Shown here one piece after another: positions 15,929 to 24,592 of a stretch of 64,000 nt of DNA. The notes below the pieces were generated by a model that was not told where the DNA came from, made no database searches, and was given only the letters and a program-made list of their open reading frames with translations. The first letter of the stretch is position 1, and each line of letters opens with the position of its first letter. The translations under genes and the position numbers were made by a program. The DNA comes from CBDCVY01 sp965223245 (GTDB lineage: Bacteria; Nitrospinota; Nitrospinia; Nitrospinales; Nitrospinaceae): the NCBI GenBank assembly GCA_965223245.1, contig CBDCVY010000013.1:1302001-1366000 (forward strand). Reading direction: 5' to 3'.

Positions 15929-17236
15929 ATGGCTAGGAAAAAAGAACGCGGGTTAAGGGAGTTATACCAGAAGGATCCAGAAAAAGCGGATGCTGAAATT
16001 TGGGGAAGAAAACCGGAGACACTTTCCCGAAGAGGTTTTTTACGGAAATCTGGTTTGGTAGCCATGAGCCTTGCTGTGGGTGCTCAAATTCCATTTTTTC
16101 GAAATATGCCAGCAGGCTTTATTCCTGAGGCATTAGCTGCCCCGACAAGTCCAAGAGTTATATCCGGAAAAGAAGGGTTGACGGTGTTGAATGATCGACC
16201 AGTAAATGCTGAACCTCCACCGGACTTATTGGATGATGATACCACACCTAAAGAAATCCATTTTGTTAGGAACAATGGATTGCTTCCAGAAAAAACTACA
16301 GATCCAGATAAATGGGAAATTGAAATTGTGGGTGAAGTTCATAAAGCACTAAAAATTTCGCTGGGAGAATTGAAGAATAATTTTAAATCGCACTCCTTTG
16401 CTTTACAAATAGAATGCGGTGGAAACGGGCGAGCCGGTTTTTTCCCATCTGCAAAGGGTAATCAATGGAAATTTGGTGCGGTGGGATGCTCCAAATATAA
16501 AGGTATTTGTCTTAAAGATGTTTTGAATGCAGCCGGGTTAAAAACCAACGCAGTATTTACGGGTTATTATGGAGCGGATTCTCACCTTTCCGGGAACCCG
16601 GAAAAAGATTCGATTTCCCGAGGAACTCCAATTGAGAAGGCTTTAGAAGAACATACTTTAATTGCCTGGGAAATGAATGGTGAGCCACTTCCGTTGTTGC
16701 ATGGGTATCCTGTTCGATTGGTGACGCCAGGGTGGCCGGGTTCTACTTCTCCTAAATGGTTGAAGAAAATTTGGGTTAGAAATCAAGTTCACGATGGACA
16801 AAAAATGGACAAGTATCGAGTTCCTCGATATCCAATAAAACCGGGCTCTGAAGTCTCTCCTGAAAATATGGAAATAATTGAGTCTATGCCTGTTAAATCT
16901 TTAATTACTTTTCCCAAAACAGGAATTACCCTTAAGGAAGGAAAAGTTCTTTCTATAAGAGGACATGCTTGGGCAGGTGAACGATCCATTAAAGACGTTC
17001 ATTTGTCTTATGATTTTGGGGCAACTTGGATTCACGCTATTCTAGAAAAACCCACCAATCGCTATGCTTGGCAACATTGGAATTCAAAGTTTCATCTTCC
17101 CAGTAAAGGATATTTTGAAATATGGGCGCGAGCCACTGACAGCCAGGGGATCATGCAACCAATGGTTGTTCCAGGTTGGAATCCTTCAGGTTATATTAAT
17201 AATGCAATGCATCGAATTGCGGTGACAGTCGTGTGA
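15929..17236 (+). CDS. Tat-exported sulfite oxidase-type molybdenum enzyme
   Basis: A 435-residue protein with a twin-arginine signal (SRRGFLRKS near residues 33-41, then a hydrophobic stretch). A sulfite-oxidase molybdopterin domain follows with the Mo-binding Cys in ALQIECGGNGRAGF near residue 163. Further motifs are YPVRLVTPGWPG and a C-terminal Mo-co dimerisation domain (about 320-435). It would oxidise sulfite, or a related substrate, in the periplasm. The following cytochrome c overlaps it by one base (TGATG), matching the SorAB arrangement in which the cytochrome accepts the electrons. Substrate is inferred. Confidence 0.88.
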   Translation: MARKKERGLRELYQKDPEKADAEIWGRKPETLSRRGFLRKSGLVAMSLAVGAQIPFFRNMPAGFIPEALAAPTSPRVISGKEGLTVLNDRPVNAEPPPDLLDDDTTPKEIHFVRNNGLLPEKTTDPDKWEIEIVGEVHKALKISLGELKNNFKSHSFALQIECGGNGRAGFFPSAKGNQWKFGAVGCSKYKGICLKDVLNAAGLKTNAVFTGYYGADSHLSGNPEKDSISRGTPIEKALEEHTLIAWEMNGEPLPLLHGYPVRLVTPGWPGSTSPKWLKKIWVRNQVHDGQKMDKYRVPRYPIKPGSEVSPENMEIIESMPVKSLITFPKTGITLKEGKVLSIRGHAWAGERSIKDVHLSYDFGATWIHAILEKPTNRYAWQHWNSKFHLPSKGYFEIWARATDSQGIMQPMVVPGWNPSGYINNAMHRIAVTVV

Positions 17237-17619
17237 TGAAGCTAAAACTGATTATTCTAGTTCTTGTAATTTCCTTCTTTTGGGTCTCTCCCAAAATTTC
17301 CCACTTGCTTGCCTCAGGACTTGAAGTAAATTTGCCTGAAGGAGAGGGCAGAAATTTGGTTGTAGAAAATTGCACTGCCTGCCATACGGCATCCATTATT
17401 AAACAAAATCGCATGAGCCGCAAAGAATGGAATGAGACAATCGATTGGATGCAGAAAAATCAAGGAATGTGGGATTTAGAAGAGGCGGAAAGAACAGTCA
17501 TTTTAAATTACCTTGCGGAATACTTAGGGAAGAAAGAAAATCAATCGTTTTCAGATTCGGAAAGGAATCAAAACTCTAATCCTATGTATGAATTTCAGTA
17601 TTTACCGAATCCTCTTTAA
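17236..17619 (+). CDS. Monoheme cytochrome c, electron acceptor of the sulfite oxidase-like enzyme
   Basis: A 127-residue exported protein with an N-terminal hydrophobic signal (about residues 3-25) and one haem c site CTACH at about 46-50. The helix SRKEWNETIDWMQKNQGMW follows, with Met residues available as distal ligand. This size and sequence resemble SorB-like subunits. The ATG at 17236 overlaps the stop of the upstream gene by one base, indicating translational coupling; a GTG immediately upstream at 17233 is less likely. Confidence 0.85.
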   Translation: MKLKLIILVLVISFFWVSPKISHLLASGLEVNLPEGEGRNLVVENCTACHTASIIKQNRMSRKEWNETIDWMQKNQGMWDLEEAERTVILNYLAEYLGKKENQSFSDSERNQNSNPMYEFQYLPNPL

Positions 17620-17950
17620 TGGCTTAACCGTTCCCTTGTATCCCAATATGTGTGGAAAATAAAAATAGACCAAGACCTGATGCTAAGTTTTAGCCGTAAC
17701 GAGAAGACTAGAAACGGGATCATGGAGTTGATATTTTCAACTCCATGATTTTTCGCAAGGCGGCGAAAAGAGAAAGGCTTTTCCTCCCTCCCCAAATGTA
17801 TTGAGCTATTGATTCAAAATGAAAGATACATCACCCTATTTATCCTGTCAACGAAATAATTTGATTTATTTTGAGTTATAGCGTTTTCCCCAGTTTTATT
17901 CACAGAGGATTTACATGAACTTAAGTGGAATTGAGGATAGTTTAGTAGAC
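17620..17950. other. Intergenic stretch with terminator, possible small RNA
   Basis: About 330 bases without a credible ORF between the cytochrome c gene and the convergent TPR gene. It holds the strong hairpin terminator at 17719-17753. Between the cytochrome stop and that hairpin lie about 100 bases that could be a 3' untranslated region or a short transcript. I see no known RNA family in it. Confidence 0.4.
17719..17753 (+). terminator. Intrinsic terminator downstream of the sulfite oxidase pair
   Basis: A perfect 13-bp inverted repeat (ATCATGGAGTTGA / TCAACTCCATGAT, 17719-17749) with a 5-base loop, followed by a run of T to 17753. It lies about 100 bases past the cytochrome c stop on the plus strand. 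Confidence 0.8.
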
Positions 17951-20287
17951 TTACATATTTTGTAAGGTTAAAAGTTGTTTTACTTTTCTTAGACCATTTT
18001 GAGCATGGAAATCTAATGGTTGATGATTAAGAGCTTTTTTAAATGCATGGCGAGATTCTATTAGTCGGTTCATTTCTAGATATACCAGACCTAATCCAGT
18101 GTGAACTTGTGGCCAATTGGGATGGCGTTTTAACTCCTTTAAAAAGGTTTCTAGAGCTTCGTTGTATTTTTTTTGTTTAATTAAAACGAGGCCCAGTTTG
18201 GTTTGGGCACTTGTATTTATATTTATAACCGTATTATTTCCTAAATATTTTACAGTTTCGCGCACTGGATTTGTTTCTGGATTTCTATTAATACTTTGCT
18301 TTAGATAATCTTCTGCAAGTTTATATTTTTTAAGAACTAAATAGTTATAACCTAAGCCCTTCATTGCTTCAGAAGAGCGAGAGTACTTCTGCAATGAATT
18401 TTTAAAATGTTCAACCGATTTAATATTCTCTCCCTTATGGTAATAAGCCCATCCCAAGTGATTATAAATTTGCCAGCCGTATCGTTCACGATCAATTAAA
18501 TCTCTAAAAAGGTCAGAAAAAGAAATATCGGGTTCTAATTCGGTAGCTTTTAAAAAGTATTCAACCCCTAAATCCGGATCCTCAAATTTGTAATAAATCC
18601 AACCCAAGGCCATATAAGCTGATGATTGTGTTGGAAAAGTTTTCACCTTATCTAGAAAATATTGTTTTGAGGTGGCTCTATCCCAACTTAAAAGAACACT
18701 CCAATCTAATTCATGAGAAATATCTTTATGATTAGGTTGCAACTGGTCTGCTTGGATTAAATACTGTGTTGCTAAGTCATAGTTGCCCAAATAAAAGTTA
18801 GCCAAACCCAAACCCTTTATTCTTTCAAATGTGTGTTTTTTGGAAGGAGAAAGTCGTTCAAAATTTTGGATGGCTAGTTTATATTGTCCTTTTTCAATTT
18901 GGCTAAACCCAAGTTTGCTATAGGCCTTAGACAATGAATTCGTTAAAATCGCTCCGTGTTTATGATCTTGAATGTATTCATAATATAAGTGTGAAGCTGT
19001 TTTAAAATCTCTTTCCGCAAATGCCTTGTCTGCTTCATCCAGTCGAATTGAGTCCGGAGCTTGAAGACGATCAATTCCTTTTAAAGCTTGTAGGTCGTTG
19101 GGGTTCCTTAACAGTGCTTTTTGGAAATATTCGGTAGCAGTATCCATATCATTACTTTCAAGATATATCCATCCAAGCATACTCCAGGAATGGGACCATT
19201 CAGGATATTTTCTAATTAATTTATCGAAATGTTTTTTGGATAAAGCGTATTTTTTCCAATCATAATATTGATCGGCGACGCGAGATTTGATTTTTAAGGT
19301 TTCATCCACACTTTTTATGCCTAGGTGCGCACCAATAAATCCCGGGTACTTCTCTAATAATTCCAAAAATATTATTCTGGCTTCAATAAGATCCCCGGTT
19401 TTTAATAGGCACCAAGCTAAACCATTTTTTGCATCTAGTGTCTTTAATTGTTTTGTAGGAAGACTTTGCAGCAATCGCAAGGCCTTTTGGTATTTTTTTT
19501 GGTTATAGGTTTCCCAGGCTTTTTGAATTTTTAAATTTCTTTTGTGTTGAGGCAAAGTATATAAAATGCTTCTGTATCGAGGGGCTTCAGCCTGGAGAGA
19601 AAAAATAGAAATATGATTTTGCTTATTTGGAAAAAAATCAGGTGATTTGTGAGGTTGATTGATTTCCAATTTTGACCATTCATTTATGATTTCATAAGCA
19701 TGTTGAAAGGAATAGATTTTTTCTAATTCAATTTTAGCTAAATCATATTGCCTTAAAAAAAGATGGCTATAACTGATTCCTTTTATTGTCTGGAAAGATT
19801 CTTGATTTAATGATTTCGCTTTTTTAAAAACTTTAAGAGCTTTTTCATATGACTGTAAGGCTAAATAGCTCCAACCCATTCCAATTAAATATTTGGGATT
19901 TCGTGGATCCTTTGTATGGACTTTTTCGAAATTTTTGAGGGCTTTATCGAATTGATTTTGATAAAAATAAACCCATGGAAGCGTTTTTAGAGCCGTAGGA
20001 TTCTCTGGAGAAAGAATTAGAGTTTTTTTAAGGTAAAACTCAGCTAAAGAATAGTTTCCCGAATAGTATTGCTGGAGGCCAAATTCCAAGTCTTTCTTGG
20101 ATTGTCTGTTTAAAACTTTTGGAGAGGGTGCCGTTTTTTGATGGGCCGCCGGAAGACGATTTAGAACCACGTTTTCTGGGTAGACTTGTGATTTCTTGGA
20201 AAAACACCCACCTATGATCAATATTCCGGCTGGTAATAGAAAATGTAATAACAGTTTGCTTCGGGAATTCAATGGGAATACCTTCAT
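17951..20287 (-). CDS. Large TPR-repeat lipoprotein
   Basis: A 778-residue protein beginning with a lipoprotein signal (lipobox IIGGC near residues 24-28) and then made of a dozen or more tetratricopeptide repeats, such as YLIGMGWSYLALQSYEKALK, SWSMLGWIYLESNDMDTATE and YNHLGWAYYHKGENIKSVE. TPR arrays are protein-binding scaffolds, and an outer-membrane-anchored one suggests a role in envelope assembly or secretion. Neighbouring genes give no further clue. Another TPR-unlike lipoprotein (FGE-like) starts divergently at 20445. Confidence 0.85.
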   Translation of the reverse strand: MKVFPLNSRSKLLLHFLLPAGILIIGGCFSKKSQVYPENVVLNRLPAAHQKTAPSPKVLNRQSKKDLEFGLQQYYSGNYSLAEFYLKKTLILSPENPTALKTLPWVYFYQNQFDKALKNFEKVHTKDPRNPKYLIGMGWSYLALQSYEKALKVFKKAKSLNQESFQTIKGISYSHLFLRQYDLAKIELEKIYSFQHAYEIINEWSKLEINQPHKSPDFFPNKQNHISIFSLQAEAPRYRSILYTLPQHKRNLKIQKAWETYNQKKYQKALRLLQSLPTKQLKTLDAKNGLAWCLLKTGDLIEARIIFLELLEKYPGFIGAHLGIKSVDETLKIKSRVADQYYDWKKYALSKKHFDKLIRKYPEWSHSWSMLGWIYLESNDMDTATEYFQKALLRNPNDLQALKGIDRLQAPDSIRLDEADKAFAERDFKTASHLYYEYIQDHKHGAILTNSLSKAYSKLGFSQIEKGQYKLAIQNFERLSPSKKHTFERIKGLGLANFYLGNYDLATQYLIQADQLQPNHKDISHELDWSVLLSWDRATSKQYFLDKVKTFPTQSSAYMALGWIYYKFEDPDLGVEYFLKATELEPDISFSDLFRDLIDRERYGWQIYNHLGWAYYHKGENIKSVEHFKNSLQKYSRSSEAMKGLGYNYLVLKKYKLAEDYLKQSINRNPETNPVRETVKYLGNNTVININTSAQTKLGLVLIKQKKYNEALETFLKELKRHPNWPQVHTGLGLVYLEMNRLIESRHAFKKALNHQPLDFHAQNGLRKVKQLLTLQNM

Positions 20288-20444
20288 TTGGTAAAAAGGT
20301 TAAAAGTTTATTATCGGCAATATGGATTGAAATTTTAGGGCTTTTCTTAGAAGTGAATGGGTAAATTAATGTTTTTAAAAATTTTTAGCGGATTATGATT
20401 GAATAAGGTATTATTCCTCTTTTCACGTTTAATTGATTGGAAAT

Positions 20445-21338
20445 ATGAAACTTCTGAATATTGTTTTTTTGTCATTGGGGTTGGTTTTATTTGGGTGTGA
20501 GGGGAAAGATGTCTCTGTTGAGAAGAAATCTGCACCCTTAATATCTGAAATAGAGAAAGAAGTAACCATTTCAAAACCAGAGCAAAATAAAGTGGAATCT
20601 AAAAAGCTCCCAGAGCTTTCTCCTGAAGATAAGCAAAAAGCAGCCCAGGCTCCTGAAGGCATGGTTTTTATAAAAGGAGGGTGCTTTCAAATGGGTAACA
20701 ATCAGGCTCAAGAAGATGAAAAATGGGAGCACGAAGTCTGTTTGGATGACTTTTACTTAGATGAATATGAAGTTACCCAAGCTAGATGGTCAAAATTAAT
20801 GGGTTTTAACCCGTCAAAATTTGTAGGCGATGATCTTCCGGTTGAACAGGTGAATTTTGATGATACCCAGGAGTTTATAAAAAAATCTGGTGATGATTGT
20901 CGTCTTCCAACAGAAGCCGAATGGGAATACGCAGCAAGAGGAGGGATGGAGACTCGTTACTATTGGGGAAATTTAATGGACGGTTCTTTTGCGTGGTTTG
21001 AAGATAATTCCGGAAAAATGACTCACCCGGTAGGGAAAAAGAAACCTAACGGTTATGGACTTTATGACATGATGGGTAATGTATGGGAATGGACGAGCGA
21101 TTGGTATGAACCTTTATTCACAAAAGAAAAAGTAAGTAATCCTAAAGGTCCAAAAAATGGAGAAAATAAAGTGATTCGAGGTGGGTCCTTCATTTCTTCT
21201 GCAGGGGCGTTAAGAATAACCAATCGCACATGGCTTCATCCTCAAAACCGGGTGTATACAAAGATTACAAGTTATGCTGGTATTACTAACGAAGTTTTCA
21301 ATTATATAGGCTTTCGTTGCGCAAAGTCTGCCAAGTAA
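20445..21338 (+). CDS. FGE/SUMF1-domain lipoprotein
   Basis: A 297-residue protein with a lipoprotein signal (LVLFGC) followed by a formylglycine-generating-enzyme-type domain (about residues 70-297). The markers are PEGMVFIKGGCFQMG, YEVTQARW, CRLPTEAEWEYAARGG, GLYDMMGNVWEWTSDWY, VIRGGSF and IGFRCAKS. The C-type-lectin-like fold is clear. The paired copper-binding Cys residues of true FGE are not evident, and no sulfatase is nearby. A structural or sensory role is therefore likelier than sulfatase activation. The ATG at 20445 (signal peptide intact) is preferred over the TTG at 20433. Confidence 0.85.
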   Translation: MKLLNIVFLSLGLVLFGCEGKDVSVEKKSAPLISEIEKEVTISKPEQNKVESKKLPELSPEDKQKAAQAPEGMVFIKGGCFQMGNNQAQEDEKWEHEVCLDDFYLDEYEVTQARWSKLMGFNPSKFVGDDLPVEQVNFDDTQEFIKKSGDDCRLPTEAEWEYAARGGMETRYYWGNLMDGSFAWFEDNSGKMTHPVGKKKPNGYGLYDMMGNVWEWTSDWYEPLFTKEKVSNPKGPKNGENKVIRGGSFISSAGALRITNRTWLHPQNRVYTKITSYAGITNEVFNYIGFRCAKSAK

Positions 21339-21383
21339 TTAATTCAATCTTTTGTATTTATTAAGAAAAAAATAATAGAAAAT

Positions 21384-21818
21384 TTAAATATCTTGACAAT
21401 CTTTGCAGATGCCAAACAGGTCTAATTTGTGTGAGGTCATTTTAAACTCATGTTCTGAGGCAACTTTTTCTTGTAGCTTTTCAATCATTTGGTTGTGAAA
21501 CTCTATGATTTTTCCACATTTGGTGCAGATCATATGATCGTGATGACCGTGTAAATATTTATGCTCATAACGCTTTTGCCCGTCACCAAAATCTAATTCC
21601 GAAGCTAAACCGCTTTCCGTGAGCAAAGAAAGAGTTCTATAAACGGTCGCCAACCCGATTTTAGGTTCTCTATCGGAAACAATCCTGTACAAATCCTCTG
21701 CGCTGACATGGTCTTCAATGCCTAAAAACGCTTCCAAAACGGCTCGTCTTTGTTTAGTAACTTTCAGTTTATGTTGAGAGATATAACTCTCTAATATTTC
21801 TTGTTCTTTACTTGGCAT
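21384..21818 (-). CDS. fur: Fur-family ferric uptake regulator
   Basis: A 144-residue metalloregulator with an N-terminal winged helix (TKQRRAVLEAFL, IGLATVYRTLSLL) and a C-terminal dimerisation domain. Metal ligands are visible in HGHHDHMICTKCGKIIEFHN and the terminal GICKDC (two CxxC zinc sites). It would repress iron uptake genes as Fe2+-Fur. The DFGDGQKRYEH segment is typical of Fur proper rather than Zur or PerR, although PerR cannot be excluded without biochemical data. It follows hisS at a distance of 90 bases. Confidence 0.88.
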   Translation of the reverse strand: MPSKEQEILESYISQHKLKVTKQRRAVLEAFLGIEDHVSAEDLYRIVSDREPKIGLATVYRTLSLLTESGLASELDFGDGQKRYEHKYLHGHHDHMICTKCGKIIEFHNQMIEKLQEKVASEHEFKMTSHKLDLFGICKDCQDI

Positions 21819-21907
21819 GATTTATTCCCAAAATTTATAAAAATCTAACATTTCGTATTTCTAGAGTCAAATCTACATTAAGGATTTTAAATCAAGAAGG
21901 TACAGTA

Positions 21908-23170
21908 TTATTTTATAAAGTTCTCTATTTCGGAAATCAAAGTTTCTGCATTTATTTCTGTTTGGCTACCTTCATCCATATTTTTTAATACATATTTCCC
22001 GCTGGAAACTTCATTTTCCCCAATAATAAGAACAAATCGACTGCTCATTTTATTGGCTTTGCGCATTTGGCTTTTTAAGCTTCCTCCGGATACTTCTCTT
22101 TCTACTTTGAGCCCGGATGCCCTTAATTGATGAATTAAAGGGAATGAAATTTTATTCGCTGTTTCGCCTAGAATTATTACGAAAAGATCAGTTCGATTTT
22201 GAAAAGCGACAAATGCTTTTTCTGGAATAATTGAAATGAGCCGCTCCATTCCCACGGCAAATCCAAAACAAGGGGTCTCAGGTCCATCAAACTCTTTGAC
22301 TAGACTGTCATAACGTCCACCCCCGCAAACTGCATTTTGTGACCCTAAACCTTCGTGAGCAACCACTTCAAAAGTTGTTTTTGTATAATAATCTAATCCG
22401 CGTACCAATTGTCCATTGACTGTATAACGCGCTTCTATAGAGTCTAGTAATTCTTGGACCAATTGAAAGTCTGCTTTACATTGTTCGCATAGATGATCTT
22501 TAGTTTGAGGCAAGGTTTTAGCGATTTCTCGATCTCTTTGGACCTTACAATCAAGTACCCTCAACGGATTTCGTTCATAACGTTGATTGCAGTTAGAACA
22601 TAGCTCTGATAAATGTGTTTTAATGGAGTCTTTTAATATACTACGATATTGAGGTCGGCAGTCTTTACAACCTAAAGAATTAATCTGAAGTTCTAAATCT
22701 TCCAAGCCTAAAGCTTTGAATAATTCTATGAGCATGGACATTACTTCTACATCAACTGTCGGACTCGCAGATCCCATTGCTTCCACCCCGATTTGATAAA
22801 ATTGACGAAATCGACCTGCTTGAGGTCTTTCATATCGAAACATGGGACCTAAATAATAGAGTTTCGTAACAACTCCAGGTCCATACATTTTATGCTCAAT
22901 AAATGAACGAACCACGGATGCTGTTCCCTCCGGGCGTAAAGTTATTTCTTCACCTCCACGATCCTTAAAAGTGTACATTTCTTTTTCTACAATATCCGTT
23001 GTTTCACCAATGCTTCTTTTGAATAAATTGGTATTTTCAAAAATTGGCAAACGAATTTCCTGAAAACCATAGCGGGGGAATATTTTTCGCAAGGTGGATT
23101 CGACAAACTGCCATTTTTCCACCTCTCCAGGAAGGATATCTTTGACTCCACGAATACTTTTAAATTTCAT
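21908..23170 (-). CDS. hisS: Histidyl-tRNA synthetase
   Basis: A 420-residue class II aminoacyl-tRNA synthetase. It has the N-terminal IRGVKDILPGE, motif 2 (MFRYERPQAGRFRQFYQIGVE), the histidine-binding GLDYYTKTTFEV, the motif 3 region (GFAVGMERL) and a C-terminal anticodon-binding domain (LRASGLKVE, SGGSLKSQMRKAN). A CxxC pair set in the middle (CKDC, CSNC, CEQC) suggests a zinc knuckle insertion, which some bacterial HisRS carry. It lies 33 bases downstream of fbp. Confidence 0.97.
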   Translation of the reverse strand: MKFKSIRGVKDILPGEVEKWQFVESTLRKIFPRYGFQEIRLPIFENTNLFKRSIGETTDIVEKEMYTFKDRGGEEITLRPEGTASVVRSFIEHKMYGPGVVTKLYYLGPMFRYERPQAGRFRQFYQIGVEAMGSASPTVDVEVMSMLIELFKALGLEDLELQINSLGCKDCRPQYRSILKDSIKTHLSELCSNCNQRYERNPLRVLDCKVQRDREIAKTLPQTKDHLCEQCKADFQLVQELLDSIEARYTVNGQLVRGLDYYTKTTFEVVAHEGLGSQNAVCGGGRYDSLVKEFDGPETPCFGFAVGMERLISIIPEKAFVAFQNRTDLFVIILGETANKISFPLIHQLRASGLKVEREVSGGSLKSQMRKANKMSSRFVLIIGENEVSSGKYVLKNMDEGSQTEINAETLISEIENFIK

Positions 23171-23203
23171 AGGGGTTGGATGTTAAGGAATTGAATTTAT
23201 AAT

Positions 23204-24193
23204 TTATTTTAAAAATCGTTCCATCAACTGAATTTCACTTGTACTACCAATAAAAAGCGGGACTCTTTGATGTATTTCTTTTGGGGTAATGTCTAACATT
23301 CGCTTGCTTCCATTTGACGCACGGCCACCGGCATTTTCGACAATGAAGGCCAAAGGGGCTGCTTCAAAGGCATACCTTAGCTTTCCATTGGGGTTGTTTT
23401 TATCTCCTGGATACATAAAAATTCCACCCTTAAGTAGAGTTCTATGAAAATCAGAAACCAATGATCCTATATAACGAAGTTTATAAGGACGCTTGGTGCT
23501 TTTATCGCTTTCTTTAAGGTAATGAATGAGATCCTGTTGTTTATTATCCCAATTTTGTTTATTTCCTTCGTTTGCGCTGTATGTGCTTCCCGACTGTGGA
23601 ATTTGAATGTCCGGGTGGGAAAGAAAAAACTCACCCAGCGCTGGGTCCAAAGTAAAGCCATGCACTCCATTACCGGATGAATAAATAAACATGGTGCTTG
23701 GCCCATAGACAATATAACCCGCTGCTACTTGTTGATCTCCTTTTTGGAGAATGTCCTCCTCGCGAACATCGGTTCCATCACTCTTCTTTCGATAAATAGA
23801 AAATATGGTACCTATACTGACATTTACATCTATATTTGAAGAACCATCCAAAGGATCCATCATAAAAATATATTTTCCTGCGCGATCAGGAGGAATAATA
23901 ATGGGTTTTTCATTTTCCTCAGAAGTAATTGCGCATATGTTTCCAGATTCACCTACAATTTTTATGAAAATTTCATTTGCATATTCATCCAACTTTTGGA
24001 CTTCCTCTCCCTGAACATTTACCTGTCCGGTGAGGCCTAAAATATCTGCCCCAATTCCTGCTTGATTTACTTCGAGGGAAACAAACTTTGCAGCTACAAG
24101 AATTTCAGTCATTAGACTTGTAAATTCACCAGTGGCTCCTTCTGCAAGTTTTTCTTGCTTTCGAATGAACTGAACTAAGGTAGTCTTATCCAT
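23204..24193 (-). CDS. fbp: Fructose-1,6-bisphosphatase class I
   Basis: A 329-residue gluconeogenic enzyme releasing phosphate from fructose 1,6-bisphosphate. The metal site DPLDGSSNIDVNVSIGTIFS is near residues 112-131, and GGIFMYPGDK and LRYAFEAAPLAFIVENAGG lie in the C-terminal half. Length is standard for class I. Its presence suits a cell building sugars from CO2 or organic acids. It is co-directional with hisS. Confidence 0.96.
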   Translation of the reverse strand: MDKTTLVQFIRKQEKLAEGATGEFTSLMTEILVAAKFVSLEVNQAGIGADILGLTGQVNVQGEEVQKLDEYANEIFIKIVGESGNICAITSEENEKPIIIPPDRAGKYIFMMDPLDGSSNIDVNVSIGTIFSIYRKKSDGTDVREEDILQKGDQQVAAGYIVYGPSTMFIYSSGNGVHGFTLDPALGEFFLSHPDIQIPQSGSTYSANEGNKQNWDNKQQDLIHYLKESDKSTKRPYKLRYIGSLVSDFHRTLLKGGIFMYPGDKNNPNGKLRYAFEAAPLAFIVENAGGRASNGSKRMLDITPKEIHQRVPLFIGSTSEIQLMERFLK

Positions 24194-24592
24194 TTCAACT
24201 CTTTCTTGAACAATACGTTAGAATTAGAAATATAAATTGAATCCGGGCCGATTCTACCTGATTTAACTACATTCGGCAATGGGAGTAATTCCTAAATTAA
24301 AATTTATGGAATTAAGCATCATTTTAGCTATTTTCTTAAAGATGGCAGGAACATTTAATATCTTATTGACCCTAATCATTCAATGGGGTAAGTTAATTTT
24401 CGTTGAATTGTTTTACTATTTTGCATCATTCAACCTCTTCTTTTCTTTTGGTTTTAATGATTAACCAGAAGCAATATTTTCTTTCAAAAATTTCCAAACA
24501 TTCTATTAAGTAATAAATTAATTCAAATTTTTCATTTTAAGAAAATCAAATGATTTGTTGATACCTTTTTCAGAAGAGTAGATGGCATACAA
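24194..24592. other. Intergenic region without a recognisable gene
   Basis: About 400 AT-rich bases between the divergent fbp and O-antigen ligase-like genes, presumably holding both promoters. A 61-codon hydrophobic frame at 24279-24464 looks like a chance ORF (no ribosome-binding site, no family likeness). No hairpin stands out. Confidence 0.5.

Noticed and set aside
24279..24464. 61-codon hydrophobic ORF upstream of the O-antigen ligase
   Set aside because: It lies in an AT-rich intergenic stretch, which yields Phe/Leu-rich frames by chance; no site for translation start.
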